From Candidatus Woesearchaeota archaeon (GTDB taxonomy: Archaea; Nanobdellota; Nanobdellia; Woesearchaeales; J110): a DNA stretch of 47,083 nucleotides. The stretch is from the NCBI GenBank assembly GCA_003694805.1, contig RFJU01000016.1, positions 1 through 47,083 of the forward strand, given 5' to 3'. This document shows, one piece after another, positions 15,062-22,954 of the stretch. The notes beneath the pieces are model-generated. The model saw only the letters and a list, made by a program, of their open reading frames with translations, made no database searches and was not told the DNA's origin. Every line of letters starts with the position of its first letter. Position 1 is the first letter of the stretch. A program made the translations under genes and the position numbers.

Positions 15062-16773
15062 TGAATCAAAGTTCATGGCGGATGCGCGTTGCTCATGTCT
15101 CGTTAGCGCTGTTCGTAGTTACTTGCGTGTTGCCCTTCGTGCTCGGCACGGCGGACTTTTCCGAATGGAAGTACGTGCAAGACATCGCGATTCCGAGGGA
15201 GGTGCAAGAGCCGGTAAAGCTCGCGCTCGACGCTTCCATTCTTGATCATGCCCGTGTTGATGCTGCCGATATTCGTATTGTGGCCGGCGTGGAGGAAGTT
15301 CCGTTCAAGCTTTTTTTGAGCAAGAAGCGGGAAGAAGTTCAAAGAGTACAAGCCGTTGAGGCGTCTTCGGTTCGGCCACCGTTTCGCTCGGTGGACTTCT
15401 CGCCTCTGAACGTGATTGATGGCTTGAAGGGATTGGGGGATGGCGAGTACTTTCAAGTGGACGCGACGGTTGATAAAGATTCGGCGTGGCTCATTCTTGA
15501 TCTGGGCGGTGAGAAGTTGACGAGTAAAGCGAGGTTCTTCACCCCCGATCCGCTCTACACGTTTACCGAGGTCCAAGTGGAAGGGAGCAATGATAAGGGT
15601 TCGTGGACGCTACTTCGAAAAATGAGCAAGGTGAGCAAAGGCAGCGTCGTGGTGGTTCCGTACGCGCCAGCGAAGTTTCGCTACTTGCGCTTCACGTTTC
15701 GGCATACTGGCTCGTTGGTGATAAGCGAGGTGGAAGTGCTTGGTGAAGATGCGGGGTATGTTTTGTTCTTTGGTGATGGGAGGAAGGATTACAAAGTGTA
15801 TTATGGGAACTCCGCCGCTTCGTTGCCGGACTATGACTTGACAGGGTTGTACAGCACGGCTGATACGCCGTTCGTGTTCACAACAGGGGAGCGAATTAAC
15901 CCTTCGTTCACATCCGACCCGGATAGTGATGGTGTTGGCGCGGGTGATACGTGCCCGTTCGTTGCGAATCCTGATCAGCGTGATAGTGATGTGGATGGTG
16001 TTGGTGATGCGTGTGATAACTGCCCGCTTGTGAAGAATGTTGATCAGTTGGATCGTGATGTGGATGGTGTTGGTGATGCGTGTGATAACTGCCCAAGGAA
16101 TTATAATCCGAACCAGTTGGATCGGGATTTGGATGGTGTTGGCTTCGTGTGCGATGATGATGACGGCGACGGTGTTTTGAACGGGGAGGATAACTGTGTT
16201 GAAGGGTATAATCCTGAGCAGATTGATGTGAACAGGGATGGTGTTGGTGATGCGTGCGACGACGATGACGGTGACGGAGCGCCGAATTACCTGGACAACT
16301 GTAAAATTGCGAATCCTGATCAGCGTGATAGTGATGTGGATGGTGTTGGTGATGCGTGTGATAACTGCCCGTCTGTGAAGAATTCAAACCAGCGTGATAG
16401 TGATGTGGATGGCGTTGGGGACGTGTGCGAGGATGCTGATGGCGACGGCGTTTTTGATGTGGTTGATAATTGCCCAAAGGAGTCAAACAGTGATCAGCTG
16501 GACTGGGATGGTGACGGCCTTGGTGATGCGTGCGATAACTGTCCGGAGCATCCGAATAGGGATCAGAGTGATGTTGACCGGGACGGTATTGGGGATCGGT
16601 GTGATAGTGAGGAGAGCAGAGTGTTAGAAAACCCGTTTGTCGTTTGGGGGTTTATCGGGCTTGCTATTGTTGTGGTGGCGTATTTGGTGTTTTCTCTGTA
16701 TCGCGAACCGCCTGTGAGGCGTGAGAAGAAGGGTGGTGCTGAAACGCGGCAGAAGGCGGGCGAGCAGGAGTAG
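15058..16773 (+). CDS. Surface protein with thrombospondin type-3 repeats
   Basis: A 571-residue membrane-anchored surface protein. A signal peptide covers about 1-31. Residues about 32-290 form beta-rich domains, including a discoidin-like (F5/8C) segment: NVIDG, then WLILDLGG, then FRYLRFTFRHTGS. Residues about 295-525 hold nine Asp/Asn/Cys-rich calcium-binding repeats built on DxDxDGVGDACDNCP. A membrane helix at about 531-552 and a basic cytoplasmic tail end the protein. It is coupled to the DUF2339 gene by a 4-nt overlap and is plausibly a partner protein on the outside. Two repeats are identical at DNA level over 65 bp. Two adjacent ATG codons (15058, 15061) compete for the start. Confidence 0.85.
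   Translation: MMNQSSWRMRVAHVSLALFVVTCVLPFVLGTADFSEWKYVQDIAIPREVQEPVKLALDASILDHARVDAADIRIVAGVEEVPFKLFLSKKREEVQRVQAVEASSVRPPFRSVDFSPLNVIDGLKGLGDGEYFQVDATVDKDSAWLILDLGGEKLTSKARFFTPDPLYTFTEVQVEGSNDKGSWTLLRKMSKVSKGSVVVVPYAPAKFRYLRFTFRHTGSLVISEVEVLGEDAGYVLFFGDGRKDYKVYYGNSAASLPDYDLTGLYSTADTPFVFTTGERINPSFTSDPDSDGVGAGDTCPFVANPDQRDSDVDGVGDACDNCPLVKNVDQLDRDVDGVGDACDNCPRNYNPNQLDRDLDGVGFVCDDDDGDGVLNGEDNCVEGYNPEQIDVNRDGVGDACDDDDGDGAPNYLDNCKIANPDQRDSDVDGVGDACDNCPSVKNSNQRDSDVDGVGDVCEDADGDGVFDVVDNCPKESNSDQLDWDGDGLGDACDNCPEHPNRDQSDVDRDGIGDRCDSEESRVLENPFVVWGFIGLAIVVVAYLVFSLYREPPVRREKKGGAETRQKAGEQE
15962..16026 (+). repeat. 65-bp exact direct repeat, copy 1
   Basis: Encodes part of one type-3 repeat. It is identical, base for base, to 16307-16371, at an offset of 345 bp (115 codons). 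The shorter core gatgtggatggtgttgg recurs further in neighbouring repeats. Confidence 0.9.
16307..16371 (+). repeat. 65-bp exact direct repeat, copy 2
   Basis: Second copy of the segment at 15962-16026, in the same reading frame. Recombination between them would delete 115 codons without a frameshift. Confidence 0.9.
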
Positions 16774-16791
16774 CGGCCCTTGTTGGTTGAT

Positions 16792-16833
16792 CGGGAAGGT
16801 GTAGTTCTTCCCGCTCCGCCTCCGTTTTTTTTT
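16792..16833 (+). terminator. Hairpin plus T-run after the surface protein
   Basis: The stem cgggaag/cttcccg (16792-16798 and 16807-16813, 8-nt loop) is followed by a nine-T run at about 16825. It resembles a bacterial intrinsic terminator although the host looks archaeal. The T-run alone would suffice for archaeal polymerase. Confidence 0.6.
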
Positions 16834-16848
16834 GATTATTTTGTTTTT

Positions 16849-17061
16849 TTATTTTTTCTTGTAGAGCACGCGTTCGAGGTGGCGTTCTGTTTTTTGGATT
16901 TGTAAGAGGAGCTCTTCAATGTGCTCGTCCATGGCGATGTTGCGGCGCTCCATTGCAAGAAGGCGGCGCTCCAGAACGATCATGAGTCTGATGCTGTAGG
17001 CGAGGCCGAGGAGGCCCATGAGGAGGATGAGGTAGAAGAGGGCATCGTTTGGTGTTGTCAT
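16849..17061 (-). CDS. Small membrane-anchored coiled-coil protein
   Basis: A 70-residue protein when started at ATG 17061 (MTTPNDALFY). An in-frame ATG at 17073 is also possible, but the TATA at 17086-17094 fits 17061 as a leaderless start. One hydrophobic helix (about 8-28) is followed by a charged helix rich in Glu/Arg with heptad-like spacing (RRNIAMDEHIEELLLQIQKT). It resembles small septum- or scaffold-type proteins only in general shape, and I assign no function. It is divergent from the NDH-2-like gene. Confidence 0.6.
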   Translation of the reverse strand: MTTPNDALFYLILLMGLLGLAYSIRLMIVLERRLLAMERRNIAMDEHIEELLLQIQKTERHLERVLYKKK

Positions 17062-17085
17062 AGCAGGGTTCATGCCTCTTGTGGT

Positions 17086-17094
17086 TAATATAGT
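17086..17094 (-). promoter_or_regulatory. TATA box of the coiled-coil protein gene
   Basis: The minus-strand actatatta is centred 29 nt before the ATG at 17061, and about 100 bp from the divergent TATA at 17188-17196. Confidence 0.5.
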
Positions 17095-17187
17095 TTTCTC
17101 TTCTCTCGAACTCGTCTTTGGCACTTCTTTGAGGCGGGTGTGTTCTTCGCGAGGGAGGCTGTGGGTTGAGGTAGGTTGCGGGTTAAC

Positions 17188-17196
17188 TTTATATAC
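17188..17196 (+). promoter_or_regulatory. TATA box of the NDH-2-like gene
   Basis: The element tttatatac is centred 27 nt before the ATG at 17219, predicting transcription start on the start codon itself. Confidence 0.65.
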
Positions 17197-17218
17197 TGCC
17201 GGGACGTAGGAGCGGCGT

Positions 17219-18451
17219 ATGGGTAGCGTGAAGCATTCATTGCCTCGGGTCGTCGTCGTCGGCGCGGGGTACGCTGGGCTCTCTGCCACTCGAGAGCTTT
17301 CCCAGAACGGCAACGTTGAGGTCGTGCTCGTCGCGCCAAGGCGAACGTTTGCTTTGTTGCATCGTATTCCTGACGTGTTAGCAGGGGTGTTTCGGCCTCG
17401 TGAGGGCATGATCGATTTGAGAAGGTGGCTGAGGGAGCGGCAAGTTTCCTTCGTTGAAGGGGTGGTTGCACACTGGGATGTTCGCCGGCGAGTGTTGCAC
17501 GTGCGAGGAAAATCGTCGCGCGTTGTTAAGGGTAAAGCGCAAAAGAGAGGAATTGGTGCGGCCTCGCGCAAGGGTGCCGAGCACACACTTTCCTACGACT
17601 ATTTGGTTGTGGCGTGCGGGAAGCGTCCGTCAAAGCCCCGCATCCCCGGCCTGGGCCCGCATGCCCACGTTGTTGATTCTCTTGCCGCGTCGGAGTCGCT
17701 CTTGCACCATGTTCGAAATGTGTTGGAAAAGGCGAGAAAGCAGCGTTCAGAGGCGGTCAAGGAGAGTTTGACCTTTGTTGTGTGTGGGGAGTCTCACGAA
17801 GCGATCGAGCTCGCTGTCGCTCTGCGCGGCATGGTCGATGACCTTGCAGAAAAAAAAGGATTTGATAGAGGCGCTCCTTTTGTGTACGTGGTGGGGAGAG
17901 AGGATTCGTTCGTTAAAGGTTTGCCTTCGAGGGAGCGCGAAGCTTTGCTTGACTGGCTTGAGGTGAGCGGCATCACCTTGTTGGTGGATGTTGATGTTCA
18001 GCGCGTGGACGGGCATCATGTTGTGCTAGACTCTGGCGCGAGGATTGCGGCGAGGACGCTCGTGTGGGCGAGGGTCGAGACGCCCCGGTTCGTTGAATCA
18101 GCGGGCTTGGCCGTAGAACCCGGCGAAGGAGTGTTTGTCTCTCCTGACTTGGTAAGCGTGTCTGACACGCGAGTCTTCGCGGCAGGGGATTGTTGCGTTG
18201 TTGAAGGAGGGAGTGGCGGTTCGCTGGCGTTTTGGGAGGCGGCTTGGCAGGGCAGGCTCGCCGCGCGCAACGTGCTCAAGATGCTTGAGGGAAGGCCTTT
18301 GCGCGAGTGGCGTGTCTCTCGCGGGGCAAGGCTTGTCGCGACGGGGCGTGGAGCGGCGCTGGTGAGAAGGAGAGGCGTGTTCTCCAGCGTCTTGTTTTCG
18401 TGGTGGCGCAAGTTTCAAGAGCAACGATTGCTTGCCAGGCTCGGTCTTTGA
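17219..18451 (+). CDS. NDH-2-like FAD-dependent oxidoreductase
   Basis: A 410-residue flavoprotein resembling type II NADH dehydrogenase or sulfide:quinone reductase. The N-terminal FAD motif is VVVVGAGYAGLSAT, LVVACGKRP covers the usual ATG-like strand, and FAAGDC is the C-terminal FAD contact. A hydrophobic/basic amphipathic tail (FSSVLFSWWRKF) could dock on the membrane. The second dinucleotide motif is poor: where GxGxxGxE is expected, the sequence reads VVCGESHEAIELA, so NAD(P)H binding may be altered or lost. A basic insert (about 96-125, with KGKAQKRG and SRKGAEH) is also unusual. It could be a quinone reductase or carotenoid-type dehydrogenase relative. Confidence 0.78.
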   Translation: MGSVKHSLPRVVVVGAGYAGLSATRELSQNGNVEVVLVAPRRTFALLHRIPDVLAGVFRPREGMIDLRRWLRERQVSFVEGVVAHWDVRRRVLHVRGKSSRVVKGKAQKRGIGAASRKGAEHTLSYDYLVVACGKRPSKPRIPGLGPHAHVVDSLAASESLLHHVRNVLEKARKQRSEAVKESLTFVVCGESHEAIELAVALRGMVDDLAEKKGFDRGAPFVYVVGREDSFVKGLPSREREALLDWLEVSGITLLVDVDVQRVDGHHVVLDSGARIAARTLVWARVETPRFVESAGLAVEPGEGVFVSPDLVSVSDTRVFAAGDCCVVEGGSGGSLAFWEAAWQGRLAARNVLKMLEGRPLREWRVSRGARLVATGRGAALVRRRGVFSSVLFSWWRKFQEQRLLARLGL

Positions 18452-18564
18452 AGTTTGTTGTGCCATTAGCGATGTGGGTTGTCTGCTTCTTTGGCAAAGG
18501 TGGGCGCAGAGGTTTTTTTTGGTGTTGCGTCCTGCTTAAAAAATTGTGAGCGGTCTTCGAAAAT

Positions 18565-18573
18565 GTTTATATA
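18565..18573 (+). promoter_or_regulatory. TATA box of the unknown gene at 18615
   Basis: The element gtttatata predicts transcription start near 18596, followed by a short leader containing gaggtg at 18605-18610, a possible ribosome-binding site. Confidence 0.6.
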
Positions 18574-18614
18574 GTGGTTGGTGTTTTCTTTTCTTCTTGG
18601 TCTCGAGGTGGTAT

Positions 18615-19262
18615 GTGTTGTCAGTGAAGAAAATGAAAAAGAATAAAAAGTGCAGTGGCAAGGATGGAGTGAGGATGAAGGAGAAGAAGAATTATCTTGA
18701 GGCAACGGTTTCCCTTCCAGGCGTGCGGATTTCTTTGACGAGTGACGCGCCAGAGCGTTCCTTGCAGGAGTTGCGCAGGTTGGTAGAGGCGATTGGTTCA
18801 GTAGAGAATGATGCGCTCTTGTATGAGGACTTTTTGCAGTATGAGCTCAAGGAGCGGCTTTCTTCGGACGTGACGGAGAATCCTGAGATCATGGCGCTTA
18901 TTAAGGAGACGCTTGCTGTTGAGGAGGATTACCTTGTTCGCAGGGGGGTTGTCGATGTTGTTGAGGAGTACGACCTTGTTGAGAAGAAGAAGGGAAGGAT
19001 TATTGAGCCAGTTGCGCTCAAGCAGTGTTTGGACAAGTTGTTTGTGGGTGTGGAAGTGCCGGCGGTGAGGAGCGCGCTGGTTCACATCAAAGGAGGCGTT
19101 GACAAGGCGCAGCGTGTTATGGTGCTTGATCACATTAACAAGCGGCTGAATTACCCGAAGTTGCGTGTGTTTAATACGAAGTCGCGCGGTGATGATAAGT
19201 TGCTTATTGAAGTTATTTTGTTTGGGGATTTTCAGTACAGCGAGCACCAGGATCAGGAGTAA
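18615..19262 (+). CDS. Conserved-looking soluble protein, unknown function
   Basis: About 215 residues, no membrane helices. After a Lys-rich start comes a strand-like segment (NYLEATVSLPGVRISLTS) and then helical, strongly charged sequence, ending in a strand-rich part (PKLRVFNTKSRGDDKLLIEVILFGDF). The start is uncertain: GTG 18615, TTG 18618 (best spaced from gaggtg), GTG 18624 and ATG 18633 are all in frame downstream of the promoter. I recognise no domain. It is followed by nrdR 54 nt later, which seems to have its own TATA element. Confidence 0.6.
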   Translation: MLSVKKMKKNKKCSGKDGVRMKEKKNYLEATVSLPGVRISLTSDAPERSLQELRRLVEAIGSVENDALLYEDFLQYELKERLSSDVTENPEIMALIKETLAVEEDYLVRRGVVDVVEEYDLVEKKKGRIIEPVALKQCLDKLFVGVEVPAVRSALVHIKGGVDKAQRVMVLDHINKRLNYPKLRVFNTKSRGDDKLLIEVILFGDFQYSEHQDQE

Positions 19263-19281
19263 TCCGGGGCCGGATGGTTAA

Positions 19282-19290
19282 GTTGATAAA
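19282..19290 (+). promoter_or_regulatory. Probable TATA box of nrdR
   Basis: The sequence gttgataaa is centred 31 nt before the nrdR ATG. It is a weaker match than most in this window. No NrdR-box palindrome is visible here, so autoregulation is not supported. Confidence 0.4.
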
Positions 19291-19316
19291 GGAGTGTTGG
19301 TTCTCTTTTTGTCAGA

Positions 19317-19754
19317 ATGTTGTGCCCGTTTTGTGGAGGGGGGGAGTCAAGAGTTGTTGATTCTCGCTTAAGTGGTTCTGCAACGAGGCGTCGGCGTGAG
19401 TGTTTGGCGTGTTCGAAGCGGTTTACAACGTATGAGCGGTTGGAGATGCCGCCGTTGCTCGTGGTGAAGAAGGACGGGTCGCGCGAGCGCTTTAGCAAGG
19501 AGAAAGTGCGCGAAGGCGTGCTTCGCGCGTGTGAGAAGCGTCCCGTATCTTCTGGCCAGATTGAAGAGTTGGTGGAGAAAGTTGCGAGGGCTGTTTTGGA
19601 GAAGGGTCCCGAGGTTTCGTCGAGGCGTATTGGCGAGCTCGTGATGCGGCGTTTGAGGAAGCTTGATAAGGTCGCGTATATCCGCTTTGCTTCGGTTTAT
19701 CGCAATTTTGAAGATGTTGATTCTTTTGAGGAAGAAGTGAAAAAGCTCCGGTAA
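19317..19754 (+). CDS. nrdR: NrdR transcriptional repressor of ribonucleotide reductase
   Basis: A 145-residue protein with the complete NrdR layout. A zinc ribbon (Cys3-x2-Cys6, Cys29-x2-Cys32) is followed by RFTTYER, then an ATP-cone (about 47-135: [31 protein letters not shown] and so on). The ATP-cone senses ATP/dATP and controls binding to paired NrdR boxes upstream of reductase genes. Length and motifs are those of the bacterial family, which is common in bacteria and sporadic in archaea. Two box-like palindromes sit 10 kb away before the class II reductase at 29718, the likely target. Confidence 0.93.
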   Translation: MLCPFCGGGESRVVDSRLSGSATRRRRECLACSKRFTTYERLEMPPLLVVKKDGSRERFSKEKVREGVLRACEKRPVSSGQIEELVEKVARAVLEKGPEVSSRRIGELVMRRLRKLDKVAYIRFASVYRNFEDVDSFEEEVKKLR

Positions 19755-19769
19755 GGCTTGCAAAGGCCG

Positions 19770-19779
19770 TTTTTTTTTT
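19770..19779 (+). terminator. T10 run after nrdR
   Basis: Ten consecutive T starting 16 nt after the nrdR stop, suitable for archaeal termination. No convincing hairpin precedes it. Confidence 0.45.
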
Positions 19780-19830
19780 GTTGTTGTTGTGAGCGGGGGC
19801 GGGCCTGCTTGCTCGCGGTTGGTGTTTTTT

Positions 19831-20346
19831 TTAGCAAGTGTGCAGGTATGCTTGTTCCTTGCCGTACTTGACTTCGAGAACGTCACCTCGCTGGCAGGTG
19901 GTGTTGAAGTCGAGACGGCAGGTGTATCCTTTTGTGATGGTGCCTTCAATGAGGCATCCGCTGTCGACGAGAACTTTGTTTTTGAAGAGTTTGAACTCGC
20001 TTGAGTTGAGGGCGCTGTCTCCCTCGTAGGCGAGGATGAGGTATCCTGTTTCTTCTTTGTTGGGGTTGGCGTTGTGGAACGTAACGTCTTCCTTGGTAAA
20101 GGTGTGTTCTTCTTTGGTCTCCAGTGCTTTGAGTTTGGCGAGGATGCAGAGGCGTATGGCATTGAGGTCTTCGGGAGGGTTTCTGCAGGTTTTTCGTTCG
20201 TAGTTGACGAGGTCTTTTGCCGCCCTTGCAAGAGCAGTGGCTTCTTGGAGTTGTGTCTTGAGTGTGAGTACTTGTATGAAGAAGATGCCTGCGAGGAGGA
20301 TGCTGATAAGCAAGGCAATGCTCAGGACGAAGGTGGTTTTTTCCAT
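19831..20346 (-). CDS. Secreted or membrane-anchored protein, unknown function
   Basis: A 171-residue protein. An N-terminal hydrophobic helix (about 6-26) follows a short MEKTT start, then a charged helix and a beta-rich C-terminal domain with several cysteines (SGCLIEGTITKGYTC, then TTCQRGD, ending HTC). The shape, a signal anchor with a helical stalk and a C-terminal beta domain, recalls pilin-like or FlaG-like archaeal surface proteins, but I see no type III signal-peptide site I would defend. Minus-strand TATA-like gctaaaaac at 20374-20382 lies 32 nt upstream. Confidence 0.6.
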   Translation of the reverse strand: MEKTTFVLSIALLISILLAGIFFIQVLTLKTQLQEATALARAAKDLVNYERKTCRNPPEDLNAIRLCILAKLKALETKEEHTFTKEDVTFHNANPNKEETGYLILAYEGDSALNSSEFKLFKNKVLVDSGCLIEGTITKGYTCRLDFNTTCQRGDVLEVKYGKEQAYLHTC

Positions 20347-20445
20347 AAGGGTGAAGGGCTGTTTTTCTTCTTTGTTTTTAGCTTTTGGCGCTTGCTTTTT
20401 ATATTTTTTGTCGTTGCTGTTCTCTTGCTCAGTTGTGTTCTTTTG

Positions 20446-21390
20446 TCAGGGTATCAGGATGGTTCCGAGCTTGGTGAGGAAAAGGATGAAGATGAAGAGG
20501 AGAATGAACCCGTCCCAAAGGGTTATTTCTTTGTCTTGGGCGATGAACGTGAAGAGCAGAGTGGCCGAAATAAAGAAGATGAGGCCGATGGCGAGGGTGG
20601 TTGGCGAACTCGTCAGGGGGGTGATCATGCCGGGGAGGCCGAGGACGAGGAAGGTGTTGAAGATGTTGCTGCCGAGGACGTTGCCGACGGCCAGGTCAGC
20701 TTTTCCTCGCCTTGCAGCGTGGAGGGTGACGCTCACTTCGGGGAGGCTGGTCCCTATGGCAAGAAGGCTTATCGCGACGAGGCCTTCTGGGGCTTGGAGC
20801 GTAGTTGCGAGGAGGGTGAGGGAGAAGACGCTGACCTTTGCGCCGGCGTAAATGCCGGCGATGGTGAGTGCAAGGATGAGCCAATCAACGGTTTTTTCTT
20901 TTGTGGAAGGGACGGTTTCAGTGTATATCTTTGCGCGTTTTGAGAGTGCGTAAAAGATGTAGACGACGTAGCCCGCAAGTGAGAGTGCTGCTTCTGTTCT
21001 GGAGAAGACGCCGTCAAGGAGTGAGATGGTTGCGAGGATTGCTGATCCGATGAGGAGGGGGATGTCGACGTGCATGACGTTCCACTTGAGCGAGATGTTT
21101 TTGGTCATGAGGGCTGCGAGTCCGAGGACGAAGAGGATGTTGGTAATGTTGCTGCCGAGCACGTTGCCGATGACAATGCCTGTCTGGTGCGTGGCGGCGG
21201 CTACAAGAGATGATGCGAGTTCGGGGAGGCTGGTTCCCAGGCCGACGATGATGAGGCCGACGAGGAAGGGGGACATGCCGAGGCGCAGGCCGATGCGCTC
21301 TGCTTTTGTTGTGAAGATGTCTGATGATTTGATGAGGAGAAAGAGGCCGAAGGCGAGAAGGAGGAGGTAGAGCGCGAGTGCGAGAAACAT
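20446..21390 (-). CDS. CaCA-family Na+/Ca2+-type exchanger (YrbG-like)
   Basis: A 314-residue antiporter with about ten hydrophobic helices in two inverted halves. Each half carries the signature alpha repeat: GLGTSLPELASSLVAA with GNVLGSNITNILFVLGL in the first, AIGTSLPEVSVTLHAA with GNVLGSNIFNTFLVLGL in the second. The Glu and Asn residues in these repeats coordinate the exchanged ions. The minus-strand TATA at 21414-21422 is centred 28 nt before the ATG, making it leaderless. Ca2+ versus another cation cannot be told. Confidence 0.93.
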   Translation of the reverse strand: MFLALALYLLLLAFGLFLLIKSSDIFTTKAERIGLRLGMSPFLVGLIIVGLGTSLPELASSLVAAATHQTGIVIGNVLGSNITNILFVLGLAALMTKNISLKWNVMHVDIPLLIGSAILATISLLDGVFSRTEAALSLAGYVVYIFYALSKRAKIYTETVPSTKEKTVDWLILALTIAGIYAGAKVSVFSLTLLATTLQAPEGLVAISLLAIGTSLPEVSVTLHAARRGKADLAVGNVLGSNIFNTFLVLGLPGMITPLTSSPTTLAIGLIFFISATLLFTFIAQDKEITLWDGFILLFIFILFLTKLGTILIP

Positions 21391-21413
21391 TACTTCGTTG
21401 CGTGGGGTGTCGC

Positions 21414-21422
21414 GTTTTTATT
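21414..21422 (-). promoter_or_regulatory. TATA box of the CaCA exchanger
   Basis: Minus-strand aataaaaac, centred 28 nt before the ATG at 21390. Confidence 0.55.
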
Positions 21423-21611
21423 TTTTTGCTTTTTTTCTCGGTGTTCTGCATGCAAGGGCGTGAAGCGCGGGCTTCGAAGCAGGCCGCGGTCTTTTGCGTA
21501 CAGCCCAGCTCTCTTTGCGCTTCTGGTCGGGAGGGAGGTGTTGTTTTGCCTTTGGCAGGTGCTGGGCGTGTTTGGTTTGGTGTTTTCTTTGCGGCGGGGC
21601 GTACTGAGGAG
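21423..21611. other. Intergenic stretch with no supported gene
   Basis: Between the exchanger promoter and the end of the YjbQ gene I see only open frames without start signals or composition support. There is a T-rich run just after the promoter and a GC-rich patch near 21470-21500. No RNA fold was recognised by eye. Confidence 0.4.
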
Positions 21612-22037
21612 TTAGGAGTGAGTATCAGGGTGGCTTTCTGTTGCAATAACGGTGAATAGTACGTCTCGGTGTCGTCGAGGTCCATCCAGCTCAACGAGCA
21701 TGATGCGCTGCCACGTACCCAGAGCGAGGTTTCCATGAACGATAGGGACGGTTTCTGACGGGCCGAGGATGCTTGCCTTGATGTGTGCTGCGGCGTTGTT
21801 GTCGATTCTGTCGTGCAGGTAGTCTCCTTTTTCGGGGATTGCTTTGTTGAGCGCGGTGAAGATGTCGTCACACACGTAGGGGTCGTGGTTTTCGTTGATG
21901 ATAATGGCTGCGGTGGCGTGGGGGGTGTAGACGGCGCAGATGCCTTCTTTGACGCCGCTTTCACGGACTGCCCGCCGGGCGTCGCTCGTGATGTCGATCA
22001 TTTGTTGGGGCTTGCTGGTCTGGTAGGTTGCTTTCAT
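21612..22037 (-). CDS. YjbQ/UPF0047 family protein
   Basis: A 141-residue protein with the family's hallmarks: YTPHATAAIIINEN near residue 40, GNNAAAHIKASILG-like segment (DNNAAAHIKASILGPS), GTWQRIMLVELDGPR and the final RDVLFTVI strand. The conserved His/Asn/Glu cluster has been suggested to bind a metal; some members have thiamine phosphate synthase activity. A clear ribosome-binding site, ggaggtga (22045-22052, minus strand), precedes the ATG, so this gene is probably translated from a leadered message, likely with the upstream Nudix-like gene. Confidence 0.9.
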   Translation of the reverse strand: MKATYQTSKPQQMIDITSDARRAVRESGVKEGICAVYTPHATAAIIINENHDPYVCDDIFTALNKAIPEKGDYLHDRIDNNAAAHIKASILGPSETVPIVHGNLALGTWQRIMLVELDGPRRHRDVLFTVIATESHPDTHS

Positions 22038-22144
22038 GAATGTTCACCTCCAAAAAAGGTTTTTGCTGGGAATGCTGCGGGAGGGCGAGAAAAGAGAGGG
22101 CGTCCTGTCGTGCTGGACCGTTGTGTTTTTTGGGGGCTCTTGTG

Positions 22145-22822
22145 TTATTGGTTGATTTCTTCTCTTGGTGTGCTGGTTTGGTGGAGGAGTGTTTCGTTCT
22201 CTTCGGTGATGAAGAGTTCGTGCACCGTTGCTTTCTCGCCTTTCGTGTGTTGGATGATCCAAAGATCAGTGGGTGCAACGAGGTTTTGTGTGCATTCTTC
22301 TGGTGAGAACCAGTCCAAGCCGAAGGGTAGTACGTGGGGCTTGCCGGATAGTTTGAGCATGCACACGAGGTTGATGTTGGCGTGTTTCCTTGCTGTTTTT
22401 TCAAGGAGCTTTTCGTGAACGACACAACTTATGCCGATGAAGTCGGCCTGGAGTCCTGTTATTCTTTGCAAGTGTTTGGTTGCTGTTGTTTCAATGGTTT
22501 CGTGAAGGGTGAGGTTCGTTGTTGGGAGTTCCCATTGGCGCTTGTAAGGGGAGGTTGCTCTTCGTTGAAGGAGGACGTTTGTGTTGTTGGTCAAAAAAAG
22601 TTTGATCTTGGTGCCGACAGAGTTCGTGTCTAGGAGGAGGTCTTTGGCCAGGGTATAGCCATCTCTTGTGTGGGTTACTTTTCTTTGTTGGATGAGACTG
22701 GCGAGGAGAAGGGCGGTTTGTTCGCCGGGCAGGCCGAGTGCTTTCTTGATGTCAGAAAATGACAGCGTTCGTTCCTCGATGAAGAGTGAGAGGACGTGCT
22801 CTTCGGACACCGAGGCGCTCAT
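22145..22822 (-). CDS. Winged-helix plus degenerate Nudix-fold protein
   Basis: A 225-residue protein. About 1-62 looks like a winged helix (EEHVLSLFIEERTLSFSDIKKALGLPGEQTALLLASLIQQRKV). About 70-200 resembles a Nudix fold: strand KIKLFLTNNTNVLLQRRA, then QWELPTTNLTLHETIETTATKHLQRITG. The catalytic GX5EX7REUXEEXGU box is badly eroded, since the expected Gly, Arg-Glu and Glu-Glu are mostly replaced. It is therefore probably a ligand sensor, as in NrtR-type regulators, not a hydrolase; in NrtR the wing is C-terminal, unlike here. TATA at 22846-22854 predicts a leaderless mRNA. Target genes are unknown. Confidence 0.65.
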   Translation of the reverse strand: MSASVSEEHVLSLFIEERTLSFSDIKKALGLPGEQTALLLASLIQQRKVTHTRDGYTLAKDLLLDTNSVGTKIKLFLTNNTNVLLQRRATSPYKRQWELPTTNLTLHETIETTATKHLQRITGLQADFIGISCVVHEKLLEKTARKHANINLVCMLKLSGKPHVLPFGLDWFSPEECTQNLVAPTDLWIIQHTKGEKATVHELFITEENETLLHQTSTPREEINQ

Positions 22823-22845
22823 ACGGGAAGGATAGGCCTCTTTGA

Positions 22846-22854
22846 TTTATAAAT
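22846..22854 (-). promoter_or_regulatory. TATA box of the winged-helix/Nudix gene
   Basis: The near-palindromic tttataaat is centred 28 nt before the ATG at 22822 on the minus strand. Confidence 0.6.
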
Positions 22855-22954
22855 TTTGTTCTTGTTTGTTTTTTTTGGAACTTTTTTTGGCGTTTTTTTC
22901 TTTTTTTTCTCTCTTTGTTTACTTCCCTTGTTTCCTTTCGTGTTTATTTTTGTT

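Noticed and set aside
19262-19316. NrdR autoregulatory box upstream of nrdR
   Set aside because: I searched for the acaa...ttgt palindrome seen before nrdJ and found none between the preceding gene and nrdR.
20074-20943. Plus-strand frame of 289 codons, very rich in Glu/Asp
   Set aside because: It is antisense to the Na+/Ca2+-type exchanger and the secreted protein gene. Its composition is the mirror of hydrophobic helix codons.
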